Source: Dipylidium caninum
Taxonomy: Eukaryota > Platyhelminthes > Cestoda > Cyclophyllidea > Dipylidiidae
Assembly: GCA_017562135.1 (NCBI GenBank)
Contig: QEYB01000047.1
Span: 1 to 64,000 of the forward strand
Length of the DNA stretch: 64,000 nucleotides
Direction of reading: 5' to 3'
This document shows, piece by piece, positions 23,425 to 33,783 of this stretch. How positions within the stretch are numbered: the stretch's first letter is position 1; every line of letters begins with the position of its first letter. Both the position numbers and the translations under genes were made by a program. The notes beneath the pieces were generated by a model. It searched no databases and was not told where the DNA came from. It worked only from the letters and a program-made list of their open reading frames with translations.

Positions 23425-25326
23425 TTAGTAGACCCATGGTATTAAGCGGAAAGGTACTGCTGTCGTGTACATCATCCAAACATCTTCATCGCAATTTTGT
23501 CGATATATTTCTTCGTCCCAGTGAAGGCACCACAGTCCTTCCAAGAAAACACAAGCCGGCGCGATCCATGGAATGAAGCTCGAGGCACCAGCAGATATCG
23601 CCAAACCAATGGACACAATCAATCCGCCTAAGTAATCAGGGTGACGTACCCAGGCCCACCAACCACCAGCTAGGATACGCTTGCCCATAGTAGAACCGAA
23701 ACTTTGAACATGCCTGAACAAAGGATTCTGAGGGTCATAGTGGAAGAGAAATTTTTCATTGATAGCCCGACGACGAATGTAGATCCCGACAATGAATATA
23801 GCGGCACCGATAGCTGCATAGAGGTAATCCGGCAGCGGGTTGAAAGAGGCATACACTACACGGTAATCGTGGGACAAATAAAAAATACTGAGGCTTTGTA
23901 GGAAAGGCCAGACCAGGAACATGCTTTGAAACCACCTCAAACCGCAACCGTAGTACATCACACCATCATCATTAAGAACTGTGGGTTCATAAATATAGAA
24001 ATCCATCAGTGCGACACTGTGTAGGAGGAGCAAAATCATAAGACCAAAATTAAGGCTTCCATGGTCGCGGTAGTGGCGAGCAGCAAAGGCCAACTGAATA
24101 AGAAGACAGCTGATGGTAGACGTGTAATATGAGAGGACTTTGACATCCATGCCACAAATCATTGGACGGGATTCACGACCATTATAAAAATCCACGAAAA
24201 AATTTCCTAAAAGAAAAAAAAAATAATATCAACCCAAACAACCAGGCGCAACTTGTTTTACTCACCGGAAAACTTGACGAACGCCGATGGTGAAGCATGA
24301 GTATGTCGTGATTCGAGAAAAGTCAGAACTGCAAAAACGAAAGAGTCAAACCATGCTGAGAGAAAAATTGAAGGCAAAAAATTGCACAAATCCGGTAGAT
24401 GAGGACCACCAACTAAGTCGGCAACTTTACGTTCGTAAAATACCACAGCGAGAAGGTATAGCAAGGCAACCAGTATCCCTAGAGGGATCAAATAATAATA
24501 CCAAATAAAACTCACCATTCGCCTTGTGTTGCCAACGCCGCCCACTGGTAACGACAGTCGATGTTGTCCCGATAGGCACGAGAAGATTTAAAAGCATGGT
24601 AAATCTGTGGAAGATCAAAACTCCCACCAGAACAAAAGGATTGACAACTTCCAAATCAAACGGCAGGGCAGCCCCTGCGATAACGATAGAATACCCATGG
24701 TGGGAACGCACACGAGAAAATGACTTTTCAGAAGTTGGGGCGAAAACGAGGAAAATGCACCAATAAACAAATAGGGGTACAAGCAGAGCAGAGAAAAGAT
24801 ATGCTAGCCCTTTAAAAAAGGCAGACCGATTGATATCCAAATGCATAATTTCAATGTGATCAACGAAGAAACCAAATTTACGCGGTCGTTCATAGTCCAT
24901 CAACGGTGCTTGGAGCCTGGAGGGTAAAAAATTTATGGCATAATGAAGGACAAAGACTTATTCTTCGTTCATAAAAGCCTCACCTTGGGGGCGCAAGAGA
25001 CACATCGACCTTCTCAATAAGATGTACAGATGACCTCGTTCTTACATGATGAACAGATGCTCATCAAGCCCGACTTCCTCCAATTTTTTTTCTGCACGTT
25101 TGCTCGGACTTTGTGATATATCATCCACCACTTGGGGTTTCGTGCCCGATTCATACAAATCAACTGTTACCGTTTTCGAATGAGTTCTGCTGCGAGATGT
25201 GGACCGTGCACGAGATTCGCTGCGCGAACGCTGAAATTGTAGAAAGGAAAATAAGAAGAGATACAAAATCTAAAACGGATAACAGATGCTTACGGAACCC
25301 TTTCCTCGATTCCTTTTGTTTACCAT
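23425..25326 (-). CDS. LBR: Lamin B receptor / sterol C14-reductase family protein
   Basis: Inner nuclear membrane protein that tethers lamina and chromatin and carries an ERG24-type sterol reductase fold. Exons: 25326-25294, 25230 to about 25049, about 25034-24984, 24916-24516, 24478-24266, 24206-23425. The N-terminus is a short basic start followed by RSRSESRARSTSRSRTHS, the RS-rich region expected of LBR; no Tudor domain precedes it. Then come several hydrophobic membrane segments, NGRESRPMI (matching IGRELNPRI), and the C-terminal GGWWAWVRHPDYLGG and VPFRLIPWVY. The exon 2/3 junction does not splice cleanly (see findings). Two catalytic features are changed: Asn is Asp in RHP-D-YLG, and the HREARD-type motif reads HWDEEI. 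The neighbouring TTC26 diverges from a 1-kb spacer. Confidence 0.85.
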
Positions 25327-26359
25327 CTTCGAGGCGGGACGCAACCAGCAGGATACGGATCAAAATGGCACTTGAACTGACAGGCGCGGACTACCTAACA
25401 AATTACGATCTCAGTCATTTAAAACAATTTTGAAATTAAGATCATGAAATATGGGAAGGCCTGGATCAACATATGCCGTCTTCACAAGTAAGGCGCATAA
25501 TTCTATTGATGCAAACACAGGGTTCTGCACAAGTTTTAGACGGAAATACGCAATTGAGCTGTCTAACTACATTTACGATTAGTTTTCGAATTGCAAAACA
25601 TTGCCGCTATCCATATTTCAAAGCCTTCAGCCGAGTAGATGCGCGCCTAAATCGTGAGTATTCTTACATCGAGCTATTGTGACAATAACAGCGTCCAGAT
25701 GCGACATGCTTTAATTGTTGACACTGCTCAGTCTACCGATAGCATTTGATAATCCGCGGAATAACATGGGTAGAATATATCACTTTCACATGCTTTCTTC
25801 TCTGGAAATGTCAGCTTTACAACCACTTTTGCAAACTCGCAACATCTTCGAAGGTATTTTAGGTAGTTTACTCGGACCCGTGTTGACATACTTTGCCCAT
25901 GTTGAAGAGCTCCCCGAAACTCCGACTTACCTCAACTTTTTACTCGCTATTTTATCCATTGAAATTACACTTAGTTGCTAAGAATTTGTCACTAAATTTT
26001 TCCTAATTAAGATTCTACTCACAAATCTAGATGTTAATTTAGGGGTAAAGTCAAACTAAAAGCAAGTGTACAGCCCACACGTGATCAGCTAACTTAACTT
26101 CATGAAAGTTTCCCTTGGAAATCGGTGAAGGTCACGACGCTTCTTTTTATACTTAGATTACGTGTGAATTATCATTCCTTATTTTGGCAGTCAGTGACGG
26201 CTTTATTTCTTGGTTTCTCGGAATCTCTTGTGTACCTTCAACTGGAAAAAGTTAAGCCAAAACTTGGTGCATTGCCAAACTTTGTAAACGAACCAATTAA
26301 TAGGGAAACCAATTGGTAGCCATTGGAAACAGTAAATCTAGGGCCTTCAAATCGCCGTA
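25327..26359. promoter_or_regulatory. Divergent intergenic region between LBR and TTC26
   Basis: This 1-kb spacer must carry the start regions of both flanking genes. An 88-codon open frame at 25715-25981 lacks family resemblance and splice context, so it is not called as a gene. No clear promoter element is seen. Confidence 0.4.
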
Positions 26360-28024
26360 ATGATCCTATCCAGGAACAAACCGTATTGCCAATCAGGTGA
26401 CAAAATTATCTCAGATGATTTAAAGAAAAGGAAAGACATGCCTAAACTAGAGGAATTTTTAACTGCCAGGGACTTTGTTGGTGCAGTCACTCTCCTTGAA
26501 TTCAAACGCCACACTAGCAGGCCTATTAACGATACCGAACTGTGGATTGCATACTCCGCTTTTCATCTTGGAGACTACAAACACGCTGCCGATGTATACA
26601 AAAAACTGCTCTCCGACGGCAAGGCGGCGCCGGTTATTCGGGTCTATTTGGCGTGTTGTTACTTCTTTATGGGTATGTATAAAGAAGCGCAGGATGAGGC
26701 AAACCAAGCTCCTCAGTGCCGACTGCAAAACAGGTTGCTATTTCACATTGCTCATAAGATGAGTCATGAAAGAGATATGCTTACTTACCATAATAGACTC
26801 TGTGACAACTTAGAGGACCAACTTTCTCTTGCCTCTATTCATTGTCTTAGAAATCACCACCAGGAGGCCATTGACATATATAAGAGAATAATGATGGAAA
26901 ACCGAGACTACTTGGCGCTAAACGTCTACCTTGCTTTGTGCTATTACAAAATTGACTATTATGACGTCGCCCAAGAATTGCTTAGCCTCTACTTACAAAA
27001 TTACCCTGATAGTCCTACGGCTATAAACTTACGAGCATGTATTAACTTCCGCCTTTATAACGGGAAAATAGCGGCCGACGAATTAAAAGACCTTCAGGAC
27101 TCATCCTCTCCTAACCTAACTTATGGCAAGGACTTGATTAACCACAACCTAGTAGTTTTTAAAAATGGTGAAGGTGCACTGCAAGTGTTACCCGCCTTAA
27201 TAGATGTTCTGCCTGAAGCCAGATTAAATCTTATTATCTATCACCTACAACGTGAGGATATTGAACCAGCATATGATTTGGTGAAAGATGTGGACCCAAC
27301 TACACCACAGGAGTACGTTCTCAAAGCCATAGTTAACGCAGTGATAGGGCAAGAAACCGCTTCACGCGAACACCTCAAACTCTCCCAGCAACATTTCCAA
27401 TTGGTCGGCGGATCTGCAAGCGAATGTGACACTATTTCAGGACGCCAGTGCATGGCTTCTTGTTTTTTCCTCCTCCACCAATTTGAAAATGCTATTATTT
27501 ACCTTAACTCCATCCAATCCTACTTCTACAACGATGACACATTCAATTTCAATTACGGTCAAGCGAAAGCTGCTGTTGGGGCTTATAAAGAGGCTCAGGA
27601 ATTATTCCTTTTAATTCAGTCAGAAAAAATTCGAAACGACTACATATATCTCAGTTGGTTAGCAAGGTGTTATATTATGAACAAGAAACCTCGACTCGCT
27701 TGGGAACTTTACCTTAAGATGGAAACCTCTGCAGAGTCATTCAGTCTGCTTCATCTCATTGCCAATGACTGTTACAGAATGGCTCAATTCTACTATGCAG
27801 CGAAGGCTTTTGACGTTTTAGAACGCTTGGATCCTAATCCTGAGTACTGGGAAGGCAAAAAAGGTGCTTGTGTAGGTGTCTTCCAACTTATTATTGACGA
27901 CCAAGAGCCCAAAGATATACTACGAGAAATTATACAAATCCTTCGAAACACAAGCAACGTACAAACAGAATACTTCATTCGTGTCATGAAAAAGTGGGCC
28001 AATGAACACAGCATTAATGTATAA
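26360..28024 (+). CDS. TTC26: Intraflagellar transport protein 56 (TTC26/IFT56/DYF-13)
   Basis: IFT-B subunit needed for ciliary assembly and for transport of motility cargo. The single open frame of 554 codons matches the family end to end and has the same length I recall for the human protein. Diagnostic blocks: LEFKRH, AFHLGDYKHA, APQCRLQNRLLFHIAHK, EDQLSLASIH, EAIDIYKRI, YLALNVYLALCYYK, HNLVVFKNGEGALQVLP, GGSASECDTISGRQCMAS, WLARCYIMNKKPRLAWELYL and FDVLERLDPNPEYWEGK. TPR-like helices run through the whole length. The ATG at 26360 gives MILSRNKP, matching the family N-terminus. No intron interrupts it, unlike its multi-exon neighbours. In tapeworms cilia occur in sensory endings and flame cells, the likely site of action (inference). 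Confidence 0.96.
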   Translation: MILSRNKPYCQSGDKIISDDLKKRKDMPKLEEFLTARDFVGAVTLLEFKRHTSRPINDTELWIAYSAFHLGDYKHAADVYKKLLSDGKAAPVIRVYLACCYFFMGMYKEAQDEANQAPQCRLQNRLLFHIAHKMSHERDMLTYHNRLCDNLEDQLSLASIHCLRNHHQEAIDIYKRIMMENRDYLALNVYLALCYYKIDYYDVAQELLSLYLQNYPDSPTAINLRACINFRLYNGKIAADELKDLQDSSSPNLTYGKDLINHNLVVFKNGEGALQVLPALIDVLPEARLNLIIYHLQREDIEPAYDLVKDVDPTTPQEYVLKAIVNAVIGQETASREHLKLSQQHFQLVGGSASECDTISGRQCMASCFFLLHQFENAIIYLNSIQSYFYNDDTFNFNYGQAKAAVGAYKEAQELFLLIQSEKIRNDYIYLSWLARCYIMNKKPRLAWELYLKMETSAESFSLLHLIANDCYRMAQFYYAAKAFDVLERLDPNPEYWEGKKGACVGVFQLIIDDQEPKDILREIIQILRNTSNVQTEYFIRVMKKWANEHSINV

Positions 28025-28091
28025 GACACCAGTTTAGTTCTTAAACAGAATCTATATTGCGATGTATAAAGACATATGGGAAAGAGATATG

Positions 28092-29623
28092 CTAAGGTAT
28101 TTTCGATGGTGGTTTGGAATATTTCTTCTCGATTTCGGCACTAATTTCATCTAACCTACCAATATCTCGGAGAGAAAATTCACCCGATCCTCGTGGCAGT
28201 GGTTTGGGCTAAAAAATTTAACGAAAAATAAACTCCAATCCATGGAAAACACAATAATGTGAGAATATTAGTTCAGCTAACCTGTGAGAGATCAGGCTTC
28301 CAAGCAATAAAGAAAAGCAATCTAAAAGTGGCTGGAATACAACGCTCATCTTTTTCACCCCTCTCTCTTTGAGTGCCAAATCGTTCTACAATGCAAAAAT
28401 TTATTTATTAAACCTGTCAAAACCGAAAAGCACGAGTGCTTCAAGTTTTCACACTACATGCTAATCGCGATATGTTTTAAAAAATTGATCCCTGAAACCT
28501 CAGTTAATTGCTGAATATTTTTTTGGAAAAGGCAATAGAAGCTAGAGGGATTACCTTCATAAATAGAAGAAGCTGCAAGTAGGACATCCTTATTCAGTCG
28601 CAGAGGTCTGTTAAGTGCCGCATTGGATTCGCCCATACCACGTAAATCGTCCATTAAATCAAACATAGATGGATAGTGTATTACAACCTCATCGACATCC
28701 TAGGGTACAATGATTGGTTTATACTAAAACGATAAAATACCAGCGAAATAAGGGTAAATCCGTGTTCTTTGAGTAATTCGCCGAATCTAGGACTTTCAAT
28801 AAAGGGACTAATATGGGGATAGAAACCACCAAGACGATCAATTTCCGCAAGTTGTAGGGAGAGCCTCAATTCGAATAATGTGTCTGTGGCAAAGATAACA
28901 CCCAAAAAGCAACCGTCAGGCTTTAGTGCATACAGAACCTAAAGGTTAGTAAAGTTTTGCAACATACTTGTGATAGAGTTGAAGATATATCATTCACCCA
29001 GTGTAATCTCGAAATAAACCACTGCTAAATACCAAAGGATATCCTTACGAAAGGGAGGAGAGAACTAAGTTGAGGGAATTCTCTGCAAACGGCAGATGTT
29101 CTGGATCAACATTGAGAAGTTGCGTTTCAACATCAGGCGCAGATTTAACAAATTTCTGCAAACAGAATAAAAATTTGTTACAAAGGAATCGCATATAATT
29201 AAAATTGCGTTCCAAAACCTCACAAGAGTTTCAATTGAGCTATCGCACTGATAGATAAACTTGACGGAATCACTCGTAAGGTGTTGGATGAGGTGGCCTT
29301 TGCCGCATCCAAGATCAATAGCTTTGTCGAAAACTCTGAAGGAAAAAGTTGACTTGCACCATGATGGAAAATTAAACGTATACATTAAGTTGCCAGAAAA
29401 TACACCTGTTAATATCATAAACCCGATCGGAAAGCCGAAAAGCCGCCTCATCGCGAAGGTAGTCGTATAAGGACGGTTCTTGCCGTTGTAACGCCCTAGC
29501 ACGTTGAATTCTTTTAATGTTGTTGTCGAAAACGACCGATGGCGAAGCCGAGAAAAAAGAAGGACAATGCCAAGCCTTGTAGATTGTTGAGTGAGACCCG
29601 AGAAATCGAGAGACGCGCAACAT
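28092..29623 (-). CDS. NDUFAF5: NDUFAF5, mitochondrial complex I assembly arginine hydroxylase
   Basis: Acts early in mitochondrial complex I assembly; its family has a methyltransferase fold and hydroxylates an arginine of NDUFS7. Eight exons join in phase: 29623-29406, 29335-29224, 29155-29049, 29007-28968, 28938-28741, 28699-28555, 28385-28282, 28208-28092, giving 346 residues, close to the human length. An arginine-rich N-terminus suits a mitochondrial transit peptide. SAM-fold motif AIDLGCGKGHLIQHL follows DRVYDI. Later blocks are LPFAENSLNLVLSSLSLHWV, LKPDGCFLG, DTLFELRLSLQLAE, GGFYPHISPF, FDLMDDLRGMGESNAALNR and IPATFRLLFFIAWK. An in-frame ATG at 29665 would add 14 residues. Introns of 29 and 41 bases are needed to keep frame. 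It converges on TTC26 with 67 bases between stops and diverges from TSR3. Confidence 0.93.
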
Positions 29624-29665
29624 CGAACGTGCGTGCACACAAATGCGGCCCGAGTTCAAGGTCAT

Positions 29666-29974
29666 TTGTACCGTGATGCTCTTAATCTTCTTGTGAGTTT
29701 AACGGATGGAAACAAATCTCTTCTTCTGCTTAAAATTACTCTAAAACACCAAATGATTCAGTTATTTAATAAATTTATTGTTAATTTGCCCGTTAACTTT
29801 ACAAAAATTAATGTTACGGTGCAAAAATTTGTCACACGGAATGTTTTGCAAGAGAAAACATTATAATTACGCCAAATGTTTGTTTGTTTAAATGCATGAG
29901 GCGACGCTGTTTGCACGATCATGGTCGCGCTAACCTAGCCTTCACTTGTGGTCCCTCGCAGGTGCGAAATTTTC
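29666..29974. promoter_or_regulatory. Shared divergent promoter region of NDUFAF5 and TSR3
   Basis: About 310 bases separate two divergent starts, so both transcripts must initiate here. The plus side has ccctcgcag at 29953-29961, a fair 3' splice site 13 bases before the TSR3 ATG, which would suit a 5' intron or a spliced-leader acceptor. No TATA-type element stands out. Confidence 0.5.
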
Positions 29975-30837
29975 ATGTCTTCTAAGAGATATCCGCACGC
30001 CTGTCGAGACTATAATAACCGTAGCATTGGAGATCCCGACGAGCACAGTGAAATGCGAAGTATAGCGGTTTTAAATTGCTTCATCCTAGATTCTTCTGGT
30101 GATGACTCAGATTCCGACAGCAATTCTGACCTCCAAGATGTTGAACACTTTTCTATCGCCACATATATGTGGGATCTGGGCCAATGCGACCCGAAACGTT
30201 GCAGCGGAAGAAAATTAGTTAAGCTGCGTATTTCTCGCTTGCTGAGTTTGCGAGATGCCTTTCACGGCGTGGTGCTAACTCCCACAGCGAAGCAATATAT
30301 AAATCCATCGACAGACAAAGAAATAATCTTGAAATGTGGTATTGCAGTGATCGACTGTTCGTGGGCGCAATTGAATACCACCCCGTTTCACAAGGTGATT
30401 TTTCACACTATTGGCTCAAATATCCTTCTTAACTTTCCATGCATATTTGCCACGTTATATAGCTTAAATTCCGTCACGGGCGGTTGCTTCCATACATTTT
30501 GGCCGCCAACTCTGTTAACTACGGGCGGCCGCATAAACTCAATTGTGCTGAAGCATTTGCTGCCTGTTTGTCCATTCTTGGTTGGGAGAGCGATGCAAAC
30601 CGAATACTCTCCAAGTTTACCTGGGGCCCCTTTTTCTTTGAAATCAATAAGGACCTTCTGTCCGCTTATCAAACATGTTGTAACGACTCAGAAATTTTGG
30701 ATGTCCAAAGGTCTTACATAATGGAATTGGAATCCAGCAAAAACAAGAAATGTCAGAGTTATTCTGATGTCTATGCTGATCTTGATGCAGAATTGGGTTC
30801 AGATGACTCGATTGTGGAGTATGTAACAAATAATTAA
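29975..30837 (+). CDS. TSR3: TSR3, 18S rRNA aminocarboxypropyltransferase
   Basis: Adds the acp group to the hypermodified pseudouridine of 18S rRNA using SAM during 40S maturation. Two exons, 29975-30394 and 30463-30837, join in phase 0 across a 68-base intron and give 264 residues. Blocks diagnostic of the family are MWDLGQCDPKRCSGRKL, LTPTAKQYINP, GIAVIDCSWAQL with TTPFHK, then RHGRLLPYILAANSVNYGRP and LNCAEAFAACL. An acidic Asp/Ser stretch (SSGDDSDSDSNSD) precedes the catalytic core and another acidic patch lies near the C-terminus. METTL6 begins 86 bases after the stop on the same strand. Confidence 0.94.
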
Positions 30838-30923
30838 GCAATTCAACTTGGCATCCTAAGAATATGATATTTTCTTCATGTAGATGTAAAAGCGTAAATG
30901 TTTCGAAGCTTAGAAATGCTGAA

Positions 30924-32610
30924 ATGGATTCCCAAGTAAGTAATAGAGGAATTTTAAGCATTCTCGTTAATACGACGAATTTATAGTATGTTTACACTCG
31001 TCCAACCAAATAGGATAAGACTGATCATCATCAATCAGTGGAAACTATCGAAGATCTTGCGATTTCCGAGGAAGCTCACACCAAACTTGAACGTCAGGTG
31101 GCGACTTTGTGCACCGATTTTCAGCATACAAAGTTGCAGAACGAAGCAGGCAAAAATTGGGATCGTTTCTACAATCGTAACGGCGTTAATTTCTTCAAGG
31201 ATCGGCACTGGACACAACGAGAGTTTTTCGAATTGGCACAAATTCCCGATAACGACGATATTCAAGTTACCATACTTGAAATTGGGTGTGGGGTGGGAAA
31301 TTTCATTTTCCCTCTAATTGAAAAATTTAATGCGAAGAGATTGGCTTCCGGTTGGTTCTGACCATCATGCTCTATTTTTGATGAGTTTTTCATTCCCTAC
31401 TTTTCCAGGCCACTTTGTACCTTCTTTATCTGCCCCAACCGCAGTCTATTCTCAAATTTTGAGATATTGTTTTTTTCAGATACATTGGTCCTGTTTTCAA
31501 ATGTTTATTTTAAATATTTTAGTTTCTAATTATTTAAATCATTTCGACTACTTCGCTTTCTCCATTTATTTTTCTTTCACTGTAGTTTATGTCACAATCT
31601 ATGCCTTATTGATTCGCTTTAAAAATCATTGATGAGACATTAGTCTCATTTTTCTGGATTTTTCCGTGTGTCTAGGATTTCGTTTATGCAAAAAACTGAA
31701 TGCTGCAACTTTTCAGCGCGAATATAGGGTAAAGGATATCCTAGATCCTGTCACATTTCACCGCGACTCAGGCTTGGAAGTGACTCATTTTCTTGATTGA
31801 ATAGGACTTATTAAACCGTTCTGCTGAATATCCAGATCGTCTTAATTGGGAATTTTTAATCGCATTGTGCCTGCGAATAAGTAATGATCGAATGCTGACG
31901 GGCTTTTTGCTTCAGGTATTTTCTACGGTTGCGACGTCTCACCAAAAGCTGTGTCGAAGCTAAAAGAGAGTCCGGCGTTCAACTCAGATCTTATCACTGC
32001 CTTCGTCTGTGACGTAACACGTGAAGGCGCACTAGTGGAATCCCTACCTACCGTGCCTATACCCCGACTCTTAAAACGTCCTATCGCGGAAACATTCTCT
32101 TGCGTGACTTTCGATTTCGTCACCCTCATTTTTGTGCTTTCTGCAATCCATCCCTTACATATGCTCTGTTGTCTCCGGAACGCCGCCCAGTAAGTAAAAA
32201 AGATTCCTAAAATACAACGGTATATCTAATGCATTTTCGTAAGAGTTAAGGAGCTGGTATTTGATGCATCTTGTCCGCCTATTTTGCTGTATTTTTATGA
32301 ATTATACCTGGAAAATTACAGAGTACTGAGACCTGGAGGCAAGTTGTTGGTGCGCGACTACGGGTTGCACGACTACAGCCAAATTCGCTTTGGGCGGGGA
32401 GCAAGGATATTAGCGGAGCGACCGCTTTATCATAGGCAGGATGGTACTCTCACATATTTCTTCTCACGCGATGAATTGAGCCGTATGCTTAGTGCGGCTG
32501 GTTTCACCGTGTCACGCTGCACTTACCTTCGGCGCCGTACCGAGAACCGCGCGACTGGTCTCTCCGTTCAACGAGTCTTCATACAAGCTGTGGCACAGAA
32601 ACCTACATAG
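30924..32610 (+). CDS. METTL6: METTL6-like tRNA 3-methylcytidine methyltransferase
   Basis: SAM-dependent methyltransferase of the METTL2/6/8 family; METTL6 makes m3C32 in serine tRNAs. Exons 30924-30935, about 31020-31350, 31916-32189 and 32322-32610 join in phase, about 301 residues. The N-terminal SEEAHTKLERQ, KNWDRFYNRN and NFFKDRHWTQREF favour METTL6 over METTL2/8. Motif I is ILEIGCGVGNFIFPLIE; then FYGCDVSPKAV, FVTLIFVLSAIHP, VLRPGGKLLVRDYGLHDY and RQDGTLTYFF. The acceptor of exon 2 (31014 or 31020) and the weak donor gttggt at 31351 are the least certain points. The 11- to 12-base first coding exon is supported by phase and a gtaagt donor. Poly(A) signal follows at 32811. Confidence 0.9.
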
Positions 32611-32810
32611 AATAATTGAAGTGTCACATGTCATTTTTTGTCCGAAATCAAACTCTAAACTTATTAATTTAATTTTAAACCGGCTACCCATCTGCGCTCA
32701 TTTATCAGGGGAGCTTACTTCTTGACTAACATTAACCAACAGTCCTATTTGACTATTTGATATTCGACTTCTTGCATACAGATGGTTTGTTGAATCAAAC
32801 AAGAAGCTAC

Positions 32811-32816
32811 AATAAA
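32811..32816 (+). terminator. Poly(A) signal of METTL6
   Basis: AATAAA lies 200 bases after the METTL6 stop codon, with no other gene before it. The rest of 32611-33122 is AT-rich and shows no coding exon. Confidence 0.6.
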
Positions 32817-33123
32817 AGCAGCTAGAAATTCAGATCTGAAACTACATAATTCACTTTTCAATTCGAGAAAACGCTTTCGACGAGGTTTAAAAGCAGGAAA
32901 AGAAAAGGCGTGTGAATGTCAGTAGTATTGTTCGACCCGGGTAAAATATCCTGCCCTGCAGCTGCCTAAATCACATCAGACCGTCAACGGTAGACGACGA
33001 GATGGTTTTCAATAAAGAGGAAGGTTAGGCGGAACGCATCAAGCCGGTCACAGCTGAAAGGGTGATAATAATATATTTAGGCCAACTGCACCTGTTATTG
33101 TGTGTTCGGATAAAGGGTATAGT

Positions 33124-33660
33124 TTATTTATACAGTTTAGGATTGGTGTGTAGCGGTTTCGCGACATTTTTGCGCGAGAGTCCGATTCGAAGACATGACG
33201 AAGGAGTTACGTGGATAGACGCCCTAGTTTTCTTTGTCTGAGTAGCGATTTTCGGCCAAATGGACTTGGGATCAGCAGTATCGGACCGTGGACGCAAGTC
33301 ACCTGGGTTTTCGTTAATTACTTCTGTTGGAAGAGAGACTTCTAATGCCTTTGCTCCGAGAAGAGGTTTACATGTGAGGGGTTGGGTTTTAAGGTTACAA
33401 ACGTCAAGAGATTCTGGAGTCCCAAGATCGCTCGATTTACGCTTTGGAGACGAAGGCGTTTTTTTCTTAAGTATTACTGGCAAGGTGGGAGGCGACGCAT
33501 CCACGTATTCTTCATCGGAAGAACAGGTTTTCCTCTTTTTCGTGTGTTTGAGTGATTCCTGTCCACCATCGAAGAAATCATCAGTATCGGACTCATCGCC
33601 TAGTAAATTAAGGTAATTAACCTGTGAAACTCTCCTGGATGATTTGCGGGTAGCGCTCAT
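33124..33660 (-). CDS. RAD51AP1: RAD51AP1-like recombination accessory protein
   Basis: RAD51AP1 binds RAD51 and DNA and stimulates strand invasion in homologous recombination. The single open frame of 178 residues is basic and disordered. Two ends match the family: the N-terminal RRVSQVNYLNLLGDESDTDD resembles KKPVNYSQFD..DSDDDF, and the C-terminal LRIGLSRKNVAKPLHTN resembles the RAD51-binding LRLGLSRLARVKPLHPN. Between them are Lys/Ser/Pro-rich stretches such as KHTKKRKTCSSDEE and KKKTPSSPKRK. It is about half the vertebrate length. The chosen ATG lies two bases after a strong 3' splice site (gtattttctcag, ending at 33663), so a 5' untranslated exon or spliced leader probably joins there. 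The TAA stop lies inside an AATAAA hexamer. Confidence 0.68.
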   Translation of the reverse strand: MSATRKSSRRVSQVNYLNLLGDESDTDDFFDGGQESLKHTKKRKTCSSDEEYVDASPPTLPVILKKKTPSSPKRKSSDLGTPESLDVCNLKTQPLTCKPLLGAKALEVSLPTEVINENPGDLRPRSDTADPKSIWPKIATQTKKTRASIHVTPSSCLRIGLSRKNVAKPLHTNPKLYK

Positions 33661-33783
33661 TGCTGAGAAAATACAGGTTAGGAGAGACCGCCCTACGACG
33701 AAATGCCCGCTGCGAGCAAAGGGTGCAAGAGGAGGACAAGACAAACAAACCTCCCGAAAGTGCTTTAAATAGTGGGAAAGCAA

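Noticed and set aside
25715..25981. 88-codon open frame upstream of TTC26
   Set aside because: Hydrophobic composition but no family match, no splice sites, and no upstream signals; could be chance.
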